Assembly (NCBI RefSeq): GCF_000280495.2
Contig: NZ_CP018016.1
Span: 2,046,001 to 2,110,000, forward strand
DNA: 64,000 bases
Direction of reading: 5' to 3'
Source of the DNA: Kosakonia radicincitans DSM 16656
GTDB taxonomy: Bacteria; Pseudomonadota; Gammaproteobacteria; Enterobacterales; Enterobacteriaceae
The notes under the pieces are model-generated. The model made no database searches. It worked only from the letters and a program-made list of their open reading frames with translations, and had not been told where the DNA came from. The translations under genes were made by a program, and so were the position numbers. This document shows positions 55,293 through 64,000 of this stretch, in pieces. How positions within the stretch are numbered: position 1 is the stretch's first letter; each line of letters opens with the position of its first letter.

Positions 55293-56293
55293 TTGGGCTG
55301 TTCCTCATTCAGCGAATTCAAAATCGGGTTTATCAGGTGCTCTACACGTAACGCATATTGTCCATTGACTGTACCGTACTGGCTGGTAAGAACCGGTACG
55401 CCGTCCACATGAGCGATAATGCGATCGGGTTTATCAATCGGCAGCACATCGCCGGGCTGGAGCTTAAGTATCTGCGACAGGCGCAGGGGAATATCCGCGA
55501 AATTGGCAATCAAAGTCAGCTCGGAGTGCTGAACCTGACGCACTAAATTGTCACGCCAGTTCTGGTCTTCGGTGCGTGAGTTTTCCAGCGGCGGGTTCAC
55601 CAGCATCTCGCGCAGCGGCTCTATCATGCTGAAAGGCAGACAGATGTTGAATTCACCGGTCAGGTTGCCGATTTCCACGTGGAACGGCGTATTGACGACG
55701 ATATCATTCGGCGACGTAGTAATGTTGGTAAACTTAACCTGCATTTCAGAACGTACATACTCTACGTCCAGCGGGTTAATGGCCTTCCATGCATCGCTGT
55801 ACGCTTCAAGCGCCAGTTTGAGCATGCGGTTGATCACGCGTTGTTCAGTGTGCGTAAACTCACGGCCTTCCACTTTCGTCGGGAAGCGTCCATCACCACC
55901 GAACAGGTTATCCACGGCGATAAACACCAGGCTCGGCGAGAAGACAAACAGGCCTGTGCCGCGCAGCGGTTTCAGGTGGATCAGGTTAAGGTTGGTCGGA
56001 ACGGGTAAGTTACGCGCAAACTCGTGATAGGGCTGAATGCGGATCGCGCCAACGGTGATATCCGGGCTACGACGCAGCAAGTTGAACAACCCCATGCGAA
56101 ACTGACGCGCAAAACGTTCATTGATGATCTCCAGCGCTTGCAGACGCTCACGCACCACGCGGCGCTGGGTATTCGGGTCATAGGGGCGAATATCGCTATC
56201 GCCGCCCATACCCGGTTTCGGATCATCACTCTTATCGCTGTCGCCATTGAGCAGCGCATCGATTTCGGCCTGAGAAAGAATACTATCGCCCAT
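55289..56293 (-). CDS. fliM: Motor switch protein FliM
   Basis: A 334-residue C-ring protein that binds CheY-P. The N-terminal CheY-binding segment is MGDSILSQAEIDALLNGDS, the middle is CheC-like, and the C-terminus is SpoA-like (DIPLRLSQILKLQPGDVLPI). The standard length. Confidence 0.95.
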   Translation of the reverse strand: MGDSILSQAEIDALLNGDSDKSDDPKPGMGGDSDIRPYDPNTQRRVVRERLQALEIINERFARQFRMGLFNLLRRSPDITVGAIRIQPYHEFARNLPVPTNLNLIHLKPLRGTGLFVFSPSLVFIAVDNLFGGDGRFPTKVEGREFTHTEQRVINRMLKLALEAYSDAWKAINPLDVEYVRSEMQVKFTNITTSPNDIVVNTPFHVEIGNLTGEFNICLPFSMIEPLREMLVNPPLENSRTEDQNWRDNLVRQVQHSELTLIANFADIPLRLSQILKLQPGDVLPIDKPDRIIAHVDGVPVLTSQYGTVNGQYALRVEHLINPILNSLNEEQPK

Positions 56294-56297
56294 GTCT

Positions 56298-56765
56298 TTA
56301 CCGCAAAATGAAAGCTGTATAAAGAACGTCAGTGACTTCCTGCTTCGGCTGTCCTGGCACTAACGGCGTTGCAAGCGTCTCTTTAATCGCGGTAGCAAGC
56401 GCCTGTTTACCCTCATCGGTTGCAAGCTGTTGTGCATTCTGACGAGAGAACAACAGTAACAAGCGGCTACGCACTTCCGGCAAATATTCACTCAGTCTGG
56501 CGCGCGTTGCGTCGTCGTGCAGACGCAGCGTAATGCCCACATACAGCACACGATCGGCATCGCCCAGGTTCACAGTAAAGGTGTCCAGCGCGAAGAAAAC
56601 CGGCGCTGGCGGGGGCGGAGCTTCCGCTTTTGCGCTTGCCGCAGGTTTCTGTTGCATACGCCAGTAACTATAGCCAGCTGTGGCGCATGCCGCGAGGGTG
56701 ATTAACACCAGCAGCGGGATCCAGATAGAGCGCTTACGTTTTTTATTAATAGCGGAGTCAGTCAT
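56298..56765 (-). CDS. fliL: Basal-body associated protein FliL
   Basis: A 155-residue protein with one membrane segment ([21 protein letters not shown], about residues 14-34), a Pro/Ala linker and a periplasmic domain. It supports motor torque, as known for the family. First gene of fliLMNOPQR. Confidence 0.94.
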   Translation of the reverse strand: MTDSAINKKRKRSIWIPLLVLITLAACATAGYSYWRMQQKPAASAKAEAPPPPAPVFFALDTFTVNLGDADRVLYVGITLRLHDDATRARLSEYLPEVRSRLLLLFSRQNAQQLATDEGKQALATAIKETLATPLVPGQPKQEVTDVLYTAFILR

Positions 56766-56801
56766 TAGATACGGGCTTCCTGTTAGTACTGCTTATGAGG
56801 T

Positions 56802-56852
56802 GATTATCCCGTGTCCTGCGCGCGTCAAAGCGCGGAAAAGACGGGGATAATC
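56802..56852. other. Long inverted repeat between fliK and fliL
   Basis: GATTATCCCGT and ACGGGGATAATC (one bulged G) enclose an inner GCGCG/CGCGC pairing. The hairpin stands in the ~100-base gap between the fliF-K and fliL-R groups. It could act as an attenuator, an mRNA-stabilising element or a processing site. There is no T-run. Confidence 0.5.
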
Positions 56853-56868
56853 ATGCTACCTCTGGCGT

Positions 56869-58137
56869 TTAGGCAAAGATGTCTACAGCGCCGTTACCGC
56901 GAGCCACAGACTGTAAGCTTGCTGGCGTCACGATGGCTGTATCATCGTCGGAACCAAAAACATCGCCGGAACCCGAACGTGAAGCGTGTTGCTGCTGTGA
57001 GGCCTGCTGTTGCTGCTGGCCGGTGAAGCTTTCGCTGCTGATGCTGCTCTGCCCAAGCTGAATACCGCTTTCAGCCAGAGACGTACGCAGCGTCGGTAAC
57101 GCGGCTTCCAGTGCCTGACGAACGTGGCTGTGCGCCGAAACCATTTGCAGCTGCGCCTGGTTATCTTCCAGCTTGATGGAGATCTGCACCTGGCCCAGAT
57201 CTTCCGGATGCAAACGCAGTTCAGCCGTCTGCTGGCCCTGGCGAGTGAACAGCGTGACGTGCTGGCTGATATTCTGCTGCCATTCATGGCTACCCAGCGG
57301 CGCGCTGACAACCGGTGCCGCCACAGGCGAGCTGGCCTGGGCCGCGCTGGCGCTGGTGGTCACCGGCGCCACGCTAACCGTGGTGTTGGTGGTTTGCAGC
57401 GCATTGTCGCTATCTTTCTTCGTGGCGCTGGCCGCGGCCAGTACTGCGGCCTGCTGTGAATTGTCAGCCACCTGGAAAGGCGTGTTCGCGCCCGGATCAT
57501 TCTTCGCGGCGCTACGTGATAGATCGGTATCGGCTGCGGTCGAGAGTGAGCCGCTGTTCAGCGCGCGGTTAGCGGCTGCGGCAACATCTTGCGTGCTGAC
57601 GCTGGTCGATTTCGCCGTCGCGGAAGCACTCAGCTGCGCAGTTTGCTGATGCGGCAGCATCGCCATCAATGCGCTGAGGCCTGCCAGTTCGTCATCGGTT
57701 GCATCACTCTTCTCATCGCCGCTTTGCGCCGTTTTGTTCAGCGCGGCGAGAACATCGCTTTTCGCGGCAGGCGTCAGGCCAGACAAGAGTTTTTGCATAT
57801 CAGCAGTGGTGGCTGTACTTTCCGTCGCCCCGGCGGTGACATCGCGTTTGGCAATCTGACGCGCAAGCAGATCCGCAAGTTTCTGCGCGGGCGTTTGTGC
57901 ATCTTCACCGGTGGCTGCGGTCAGGTTGCCTTTCGCCAGCTTGCCGCTTGCCAGCGCAGCCTGTAAATCAGCAAGCGTCAGCGGTTCCCCGTTCTCCTGG
58001 GTTTGTCCCTGCGTGCCGGACATCGCGCCGGTAAGCAGGGCGAGGAAATCTTGTGCCGAATCGCCGCCCGCTTTGCCTGTCTGCGCGCTGGTGGCGGTAT
58101 CGGATTCAGTTACTACCAGTTTTGGCAAGGTGATCAT
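56869..58137 (-). CDS. fliK: Hook-length control protein FliK
   Basis: A 422-residue secreted ruler that switches export specificity when the hook is complete. The N-terminal two thirds are low-complexity Ala/Ser/Thr/Gln. The C-terminal Flg_hook domain is clear ([50 protein letters not shown]), followed by a Gln-rich tail. It is longer than E. coli FliK (375) and Salmonella FliK (405), so the ruler part is extended. It overlaps fliJ by four bases. Confidence 0.94.
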   Translation of the reverse strand: MITLPKLVVTESDTATSAQTGKAGGDSAQDFLALLTGAMSGTQGQTQENGEPLTLADLQAALASGKLAKGNLTAATGEDAQTPAQKLADLLARQIAKRDVTAGATESTATTADMQKLLSGLTPAAKSDVLAALNKTAQSGDEKSDATDDELAGLSALMAMLPHQQTAQLSASATAKSTSVSTQDVAAAANRALNSGSLSTAADTDLSRSAAKNDPGANTPFQVADNSQQAAVLAAASATKKDSDNALQTTNTTVSVAPVTTSASAAQASSPVAAPVVSAPLGSHEWQQNISQHVTLFTRQGQQTAELRLHPEDLGQVQISIKLEDNQAQLQMVSAHSHVRQALEAALPTLRTSLAESGIQLGQSSISSESFTGQQQQQASQQQHASRSGSGDVFGSDDDTAIVTPASLQSVARGNGAVDIFA

Positions 58138-58577
58138 TCTATTTTCCTCAGGGATGCGCGTTGTGCAAACTCATCCATTTTTTTCTGATCGAGGCGGTTT
58201 TCCGCCAGTAATGCTGCTGCGCTTTGCCGCTCTTGCAGCGTTTGCCAGGCCTGTAAGCGCTGTTTCTTCTCTCGCCAGCAACCCAGAGCGATATCGACTT
58301 TCTCGTTCCATTGCATCAATTGCTTACGATGCTGATCGATGGCTTTTTCCAGCGTCTGAATAAATTGCTGATAATTTTGCCAGCGCTGATTATCAATGCC
58401 CTGGCTCATGTTGTTATTCAGACTGTTGCGATACTCATGCTGATAGTCGATCAGCATTTTCAACTGCTCTTCCGCCTGCTGGCAGTTGCGACGCATTTCA
58501 CCCAACTTCAGTGCCGCGTCGTCAACCTCTTTCTCAGCCAGATCTTTTAGCGTCGTTAATGCGCTGTTTTGCGTCAT
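58134..58577 (-). CDS. fliJ: Flagellar export chaperone FliJ
   Basis: A 147-residue, almost wholly helical coiled-coil protein ([19 protein letters not shown] onward). It is the stalk of the FliI ATPase and escorts empty chaperones. It follows fliI after 20 bases. Confidence 0.94.
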   Translation of the reverse strand: MTQNSALTTLKDLAEKEVDDAALKLGEMRRNCQQAEEQLKMLIDYQHEYRNSLNNNMSQGIDNQRWQNYQQFIQTLEKAIDQHRKQLMQWNEKVDIALGCWREKKQRLQAWQTLQERQSAAALLAENRLDQKKMDEFAQRASLRKIE

Positions 58578-58597
58578 AAAGTCAGCTCTCCACTACC

Positions 58598-59968
58598 TTA
58601 TACTGTCGGGAAGATCAGCTCTAAAGACTGTATAGAATCTTCCCACCCGGCACGTTCGAAGATGCCCTGTTGCAGAAAGGCTTCAAGCTGCGGCCACAAT
58701 GCAATAGCTTTATCCAGCATTGGGTCACTGCCTCGCGCATACGCGCCAACGCTCACCAGATCGCGATTTCGTTGGAAGCTAGACAGCAACTGTTTGAAAT
58801 TCCGGACCCTTGCGTAATGTTGTTCAGTAATTAGCGCGGTCATTGCACGGCTGATGGAGGCTTCAATATCAATCGCCGGATAATGACCGGCTTCCGCCAG
58901 ACGGCGGGAAAGTACGATATGTCCATCAAGAATCGCGCGCGCAGAATCCGCGATAGGATCTTGCTGGTCATCCCCTTCGGTGAGGACGGTATAAAAAGCG
59001 GTGATCGAGCCGCCGCCGTGAATGCCGTTCCCCGCACGTTCCACCAGCGCCGGTAATTTGGCGAAGACAGAAGGAGGATAACCTTTGGTTGCTGGCGGTT
59101 CGCCGATCGCCAGCGCAATTTCACGCTGCGCCATGGCATAACGCGTCAGAGAGTCCATGATCAGAAGCACATGCTGACCGCGGTCGCGGAAATCTTCAGC
59201 AATGCGCGTGGCGTAGGCAGCGCCCTGCATACGCAACAATGGAGAAACATCCGCTGGCGCGGCGATCACTACAGAACGGGCGCGACCGTCAGCGCCAAGG
59301 ATGTTCTCGATAAAATCTTTAACTTCACGGCCACGTTCACCAATAAGCCCCACGACAATCACGTCAGCCTGGGTATAACGCGCCATCATGCCAAGCAGCA
59401 CACTCTTACCGACGCCGGAACCGGCAAACAGCCCCATACGTTGACCACGACCTACCGTCAGCAGGGCGTTAATGGCGCGCACGCCAGTATCAAGCACATG
59501 CTCGATCGCCGTACGTTGCAACGGGTTAAACGGCGGCGTCATCAACGCGCCCGTTTCCCCGGTATCGGGCGCAGGCAGGCCGTCGAGCGGTTTACCTGCA
59601 CCGTCGAGCACGCGTCCCAGCAGGGCAGGGCCGAGCGGCAACTGTTTGCTGCTCTGTAGACCATCGCCCACCGCACCGCGTGCATAAACGCGCGCGCCGG
59701 GCAAAATCCCTTCGACTTCTTCCAGCGGCATCAGAAACAGGCGTTGACCGTTGAAGCCGACCACTTCACTTTCCACTTCGTGGGTTTCGCCGCCTTCCTG
59801 ACGTTCAATGATGCAGGTTGCGCCCAGCGGCAACTGCAAACCGGTGGCTTCCAGCACCAGGCCGGTAGCGCGGGTCAGTCGCCCGTAACGGCGCACAGAA
59901 GGGAGCTGCACCATTTTGGCTTCAAAGTTATCAAGCGTTGTCAGCCAGCGGGTCAAGCGCGCAGTCAT
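58598..59968 (-). CDS. fliI: Flagellum-specific ATPase FliI
   Basis: A 456-residue ATPase of the export apparatus, related to F1 beta. Walker A is [15 protein letters not shown] and the Walker B region is [20 protein letters not shown]. The start [15 protein letters not shown] at 59968 matches E. coli and shares one base with the fliH stop; ten extra upstream codons were discarded. Confidence 0.95.
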   Translation of the reverse strand: MTARLTRWLTTLDNFEAKMVQLPSVRRYGRLTRATGLVLEATGLQLPLGATCIIERQEGGETHEVESEVVGFNGQRLFLMPLEEVEGILPGARVYARGAVGDGLQSSKQLPLGPALLGRVLDGAGKPLDGLPAPDTGETGALMTPPFNPLQRTAIEHVLDTGVRAINALLTVGRGQRMGLFAGSGVGKSVLLGMMARYTQADVIVVGLIGERGREVKDFIENILGADGRARSVVIAAPADVSPLLRMQGAAYATRIAEDFRDRGQHVLLIMDSLTRYAMAQREIALAIGEPPATKGYPPSVFAKLPALVERAGNGIHGGGSITAFYTVLTEGDDQQDPIADSARAILDGHIVLSRRLAEAGHYPAIDIEASISRAMTALITEQHYARVRNFKQLLSSFQRNRDLVSVGAYARGSDPMLDKAIALWPQLEAFLQQGIFERAGWEDSIQSLELIFPTV

Positions 59969-60681
59969 CAAATCACTCCCGGCGCCGCCAGACGGCACAG
60001 TTCCTGCCAGCGCGTTGCAACGCTGGCATCAAGATCGCCTTCATCGGCGGAAACTTTACAGCCGCCCGGATGCAGCGTTGGGTCGCCGCGCAGACGCCAG
60101 CCGTGCAGGCTTAACGTCGCGCCGAGCATCTCTTCTACCCGTTGCAGATCGTCCGGGTGAACGCGCAGTTGTGGCTTGCCGCTGAACAGCGGCTCCTGCT
60201 GCAACAGCAGTTGAATCTGTTTGATCAGCGCACTGTTATCGACACAGGGCGTTTGTCCCAGCACCTGGCGAGCGGCTTCCAGCGCCATCTGCATCAGACG
60301 GGAGGCAATCACGCTGTCGAGCGCATCCAGGGTGTACTGGAATTCACTGACCAGTTGTTGCATCCGCGCATGAAGTGGAGCCTGCTGCTGGCGAGCCAGA
60401 TTCAGCCCTTGCTCCTGGCCCTGTGCCAGCCCTTCCTGGTAACCGACATCGTGTCCCGCTTTACGTCCTTCCGCGAGTCCAGCGTTGTAACCCGCGTCGT
60501 GAGCCTGCATCTGGATCTGTGCCAGTTGCTGCTGCTGTTTTTGCTCCTCGGATAAGACGTCTTCTTCCTCGTCGGCGTCTTCTGATGCACTCTCGTTCAT
60601 CAGCAGGGGAGCGAACTCGGCAGCCTGCGGGAGTGCCAGATCGTCCGGCGTCCAGACTTTCCAGGGCAATTCGTTAGACAT
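59968..60681 (-). CDS. fliH: Flagellar assembly protein FliH
   Basis: A 237-residue regulator of FliI. The N-terminal [15 protein letters not shown] is the family start, a Gly-rich helix-repeat segment of the GxxxG type follows ([22 protein letters not shown]), and the C-terminus is related to the V/F-type ATPase stator. The start at 60681 overlaps fliG by eight bases. Confidence 0.94.
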   Translation of the reverse strand: MSNELPWKVWTPDDLALPQAAEFAPLLMNESASEDADEEEDVLSEEQKQQQQLAQIQMQAHDAGYNAGLAEGRKAGHDVGYQEGLAQGQEQGLNLARQQQAPLHARMQQLVSEFQYTLDALDSVIASRLMQMALEAARQVLGQTPCVDNSALIKQIQLLLQQEPLFSGKPQLRVHPDDLQRVEEMLGATLSLHGWRLRGDPTLHPGGCKVSADEGDLDASVATRWQELCRLAAPGVI

Positions 60682-61672
60682 AGGTATCCTCGCCGCTGCC
60701 AATTACCATCTCGCCGGTTTCCGCCAGACGACGAACAATAAGCAGGATCGCTTTCTGTTCGTTTTCCACCTGAGACAGACGCACCGGGCCACGGTTGGCG
60801 AGGTCGTCGCGCAGGATATCGGCAGCACGCTGGGACATGTTGCGCAGGAACTTCTCGCGCAGCGGCTGCTCGGCGCCTTTGAGGGCGATAAGCAGGGACT
60901 CGGAGTCCACTTCCTGCAGCAGGCGCTGGATACTGCGGTCGTCCACGTCCACCAGGTTTTCGAACAGGAACATCTCGTCGATAATTTTCTGTGCCAGTTC
61001 GCCGTCGAACTCGCGAACCGCAGTAATAACCGCTTCTTCCTGCTGGGTTTTCATCAGGTTGATGATCTCGGCTGCCGTTCTCACGCCGCCCATTTTGCTG
61101 CGTTTGAGGTTCTGGCCGTCGAGCAGGTTGTTCAGTACTTCGGTCAGTTCCGCCAGCGCGGCAGGCTGTACGCCGCCGAAGGTGGCGATACGCAGCATCA
61201 CGTCATGGCGCATGCGCTCGTCAAACAGCGCCAGAATATCTGCCGCCTGAGAACGTTTGAGGTGCACAAGAATAGTGGCGATGATCTGCGGATGTTCGTC
61301 GCGAATAAGGTCGGCGGCGCTCTGCGGTTCCATAAAGTTGAGCGTTTCGATGCCGCTGGTGGTATCGCGGGTTTCGAGAATATCTTCCAGCAGGCTGGAA
61401 GCACGCTCTTCGCCCAACGCTTTGACCAGCACCGAACGCAGGTAGTCGTTGGCGTTGATGTTCAGCGCCGCGAACTGTTCCGCTTCGTTCTCAAACTCCT
61501 GCAATACGTCCATCAACTGTTTGTTGGAGATTTGACGCACGCTGGCCATCGCGGTACTCAGATGCTGAACTTCGCGGGCAGAGAGGTGTTTAAACACCTC
61601 TGCTGCGCGGTCTTCGCCGATGGTCATCAGCAAGATGACACTTTTGTCTGTTCCGGAAAGATTATTGCTCAT
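60674..61672 (-). CDS. fliG: Motor switch protein FliG
   Basis: A 332-residue C-ring protein. It has the N-terminal MS-ring-binding part, a middle armadillo domain with the EHPQ-type motif ([13 protein letters not shown]), and the C-terminal torque helix with charged residues ([28 protein letters not shown]). Overlaps fliF by 11 bases. Confidence 0.96.
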   Translation of the reverse strand: MSNNLSGTDKSVILLMTIGEDRAAEVFKHLSAREVQHLSTAMASVRQISNKQLMDVLQEFENEAEQFAALNINANDYLRSVLVKALGEERASSLLEDILETRDTTSGIETLNFMEPQSAADLIRDEHPQIIATILVHLKRSQAADILALFDERMRHDVMLRIATFGGVQPAALAELTEVLNNLLDGQNLKRSKMGGVRTAAEIINLMKTQQEEAVITAVREFDGELAQKIIDEMFLFENLVDVDDRSIQRLLQEVDSESLLIALKGAEQPLREKFLRNMSQRAADILRDDLANRGPVRLSQVENEQKAILLIVRRLAETGEMVIGSGEDTYV

Positions 61673-63350
61673 GTTCGTTATTCATCCACTGGCGAATGAC
61701 CAGCGCCACGACGCGCGGATCGTTATCTGACATTTCGCGAATACGCTGGCTCATCACTTCTGCGCTCAGGCGCTGGTTAGAACGACGCTGCTGGTTCACT
61801 TCGTCTTTACTCAGGCGAACTTCCACCGACTCTTCAATTTCGGCTCGTGCCTGTGCAGCTTCCTGTGCAGCTTTCGCTTCTTCCTGGCGGCGCACCAGTT
61901 GCGGACGGACCGCTTTACGCCACAACAGCCAGGCAACAATCAGTACCAGTAACCAGCGGCCTGCGGACATCAGCTGGTCGATAAACGACTGCTGCTGCCA
62001 GAACGGGAGCTGACCACCGATATCGTCCGTTGCGTTAAACGGCGAGTTGACGACGTTGAGGGTATCACCGCGTTTTTCGGTGTAACCCATCGCCTCACGG
62101 GTTAAATCTTCAATTTGTTTCAGTTGATCGGCGGTCAGTGCGGCCGTTTTACCATCTGCCAGCGTGCGGTAGTTCACCACCACGGCAACGGAGAGACGTT
62201 CAATATCACCGACATTCATCTTGGTATGACGAATGGTGCGATCAACTTCGTAGTTGTTGGTTTCGTTATGCGTGGTGTTGCGCGGCCCCACATTGCTGCT
62301 GTTCGCGGTGGAGGTATTGGTGCCTTGCTGACCTTGCGCATTCTGCTGGTTATTCTGCGTCGTGATCGGCGCACTGTTCGCTGGCGCGGGCTGGTTAGAG
62401 AGCGCCCCCGGAACACCGCCAGGATACTGGCCGCCAATCTGTTCGCTGGTGTTTACCTGGCGTGAACGCAGAACCGCCTGCGCCGGATCGCCGCCGTTCG
62501 GGCTGTACTGCTCTTCCGTTTGCTCTTTATTGGCGAAATCGAGTTGAGCGGTAACCTGCGCGTGTACGTTGCCATTACCGACGATAGGGCCAAGGATGGC
62601 TTCGATACGGCGCTGGATACGGCCTTCAACGTCAGCGGTATATTTCAGTTGGGCGTCGTTCAGATCGCGACCGGCTGTCCCGGCCTGCGTTAACAGACGA
62701 CCGCCCTGATCAACGACCGTTACGTTACCCGGCGGCAAACCTGCCACTGCGCTGGAAACCAGATGTACTATCGCGCTGATCTGGCCGTCATCCAGGGCGC
62801 GGCCCGGTTGAAGATTAACGGTGACAGAGGCGGAAGGAGATTTTTGTTCGCGAACAAACAGCGATGGTTTCGGCATGGCGAGGTGCACGCGGGCACTTTT
62901 CACCGGGCCAAGTGTTTCGATGGTGCGGGCCAGTTCACCTTCCAGCGCACGCTGGTAGTTCACTTGCTCGCTAAATTGACTGATACCGAATTTTTCCTGA
63001 TCCAGCAGTTCAAAACCCACTGCGCCGCCTTTCGGCAGACCCTGTTGCGCCAGACGCAAGCGCAGTTCGTGCACTTTGTCCGCCGGAACTTCAATCGCTC
63101 CGTTGCCATCGGCAAAGCGGTAAGGGATATTCATTTGGGTCAACTGCGTGACAATGGCTCCGCCATCCTGGTCGGATAAGTTGCTGAATAACGTCCGGTA
63201 ATCCGGGCTCTTGGCCCACAGCACCATAGCAACAACGATGGCGACGGCTGCTGCGGCGGCCACCATTAAAGGGATTTTGGGGTTCGCGCGTAAGCGGTTA
63301 AGCCACTCAAGAGATTTATTCTGCGGTGCAGTTGTTGCAGTCGCACTCAT
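61662..63350 (-). CDS. fliF: MS-ring protein FliF
   Basis: A 562-residue MS-ring subunit. Two membrane segments (about residues 28-46 and 455-475) flank a large periplasmic part with ring-building motifs ([20 protein letters not shown]) and a Gln/Asn/Ser-rich loop at about residues 310-365. The C-terminal FliG-binding tail is [22 protein letters not shown]. It is first in the operon, divergent from fliE, and slightly longer than E. coli FliF, mainly in the loop. Confidence 0.95.
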   Translation of the reverse strand: MSATATTAPQNKSLEWLNRLRANPKIPLMVAAAAAVAIVVAMVLWAKSPDYRTLFSNLSDQDGGAIVTQLTQMNIPYRFADGNGAIEVPADKVHELRLRLAQQGLPKGGAVGFELLDQEKFGISQFSEQVNYQRALEGELARTIETLGPVKSARVHLAMPKPSLFVREQKSPSASVTVNLQPGRALDDGQISAIVHLVSSAVAGLPPGNVTVVDQGGRLLTQAGTAGRDLNDAQLKYTADVEGRIQRRIEAILGPIVGNGNVHAQVTAQLDFANKEQTEEQYSPNGGDPAQAVLRSRQVNTSEQIGGQYPGGVPGALSNQPAPANSAPITTQNNQQNAQGQQGTNTSTANSSNVGPRNTTHNETNNYEVDRTIRHTKMNVGDIERLSVAVVVNYRTLADGKTAALTADQLKQIEDLTREAMGYTEKRGDTLNVVNSPFNATDDIGGQLPFWQQQSFIDQLMSAGRWLLVLIVAWLLWRKAVRPQLVRRQEEAKAAQEAAQARAEIEESVEVRLSKDEVNQQRRSNQRLSAEVMSQRIREMSDNDPRVVALVIRQWMNNEHEQ

Positions 63351-63576
63351 TGCGCACCTCGTAACTCTGGGTGGATGTTGTTATTTGAGTTGAGAAACAA
63401 AACAGACTCCCGGGTCGGCAAACTCGACATTTATCCATTAACATGGCAATGCCATTATTTGATGATTCCCAATTTTCTATGCGCCAAATAACCTGGTTTT
63501 TTGTCGCTATTTACCGCCATTATCTCATTGACAAGCTGTTAACCTTGTCCAGTATCAAACCATCCGGGGAAAAATA
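63351..63576. promoter_or_regulatory. Divergent fliE-fliF control region
   Basis: A 226-base, rather AT-rich gap between the divergent fliE and fliF. In enterobacteria both are class II promoters activated by FlhDC; no individual box was assigned with confidence. Confidence 0.5.
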
Positions 63577-63888
63577 ATGGCTATACAGGGCATTGAAAGC
63601 GTCATCAGCCAGTTGCAGGCAACTGCCGGCGTTGCGCGCAATCAGAGCGTGGAGAGCGAACCGACAATCAGCTTTGCCGGGCAACTGCATGCTGCGCTGG
63701 ATCGCATCAGCGACACGCAAAACGCAGCACGTGTGCAGGCAGAGAAATTCACACTCGGCGAACCGGGCGTGGCGTTGAATGACGTGATGACCGATCTGCA
63801 AAAATCGTCCATTTCGTTGCAAATGGGCGTTCAGGTGCGTAATAAACTGGTGTCTGCTTATCAGGACATCATGAATATGCAGGTTTAG
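63577..63888 (+). CDS. fliE: Hook-basal body protein FliE
   Basis: A 103-residue rod-adaptor protein joining the MS ring to the rod ([17 protein letters not shown]; ending [13 protein letters not shown]). Standard length. It is transcribed away from fliF and followed by an imperfect CCTCGC/GCGGGG hairpin with T-run at about 63956-63976. Confidence 0.95.
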   Translation: MAIQGIESVISQLQATAGVARNQSVESEPTISFAGQLHAALDRISDTQNAARVQAEKFTLGEPGVALNDVMTDLQKSSISLQMGVQVRNKLVSAYQDIMNMQV

Positions 63889-64000
63889 GCCTGACTGATT
63901 TTGCATTTTGCTACCGGTCGGCGCTTTTCGCGTGGCATGGGGGCAACGTAAGAACCTCGCTCTGGCGGGGTTTTTCTCTATGTGCGGCAGGATTTTGTGC

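Noticed and set aside
1..64000. CRISPR array, rRNA operon or complete insertion sequence
   Set aside because: No regularly spaced repeats, rRNA sequence or transposase gene was seen anywhere in the window.

Overview
The window reads as an enterobacterial chromosome. The flagellar fliE-fliR genes, rcsA, the small RNA DsrA, dsrB, yodD, yedP, dgcQ, yodC, yedI, yedA, vsr, yedJ and an almost complete ydi/aroD cluster all closely resemble their E. coli counterparts. Kosakonia, Enterobacter or a Klebsiella relative would fit, but the genus cannot be fixed from the sequence alone.

Positions 1-28157 are the right-hand part of an integrated lambda-like (cos-type) prophage; its integrase, immunity and replication genes lie to the left of the window. 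In order it carries the end of a DNA methyltransferase, a lysis cassette (S-like dual-start holin, GH24 endolysin, Rz and an embedded Rz1), an AT-rich SIR2-like gene, a cos-like site, the terminase, a head module with a protease-capsid fusion, a complete lambda-type tail module (Z, U, V, G/T, H, M, L, K, I, J), and side-tail genes. Cargo genes with their own signals interrupt it: the SIR2-like gene, a lipoprotein between K and I with a perfect 20-bp palindrome over its likely promoter, a 94-residue protein between I and J, the exclusion lipoprotein Cor, a LexA-controlled umuDC pair and an unrecognised 245-residue protein. The prophage ends at a displaced 3' fragment of tRNA-Ser(CGA).

Positions 28158-29587 are an AT-rich accessory stretch with one gene that looks like a caspase-fold (clan CD) cysteine peptidase. 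Positions 29588-43680 hold, reversed, the block known in E. coli as ydiL-ydiM-ydiN-ydiB-aroD-ydiF-ydiO-ydiP-ydiQRST-fadK. It encodes two MFS carriers, shikimate/quinate dehydrogenase, 3-dehydroquinase, a CoA-transferase, an acyl-CoA dehydrogenase, an AraC regulator, an electron-transfer flavoprotein system and an acyl-CoA ligase. Together these suggest uptake and (probably low-oxygen) CoA-dependent breakdown of a carboxylic acid linked to shikimate/quinate. In E. coli this block lies elsewhere.

Positions 44628-52393 hold drpB-like, yedJ, vsr (with no dcm in front of it), yedA, yedI, yodC, dgcQ, yedP, dsrA, yodD, dsrB and rcsA: envelope, c-di-GMP and Rcs/RpoS-related regulation. Positions 52672-63888 hold the flagellar type III export, motor-switch and basal-body genes fliR to fliF on the minus strand, with fliE divergent. 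No CRISPR array, rRNA or complete insertion sequence was seen.
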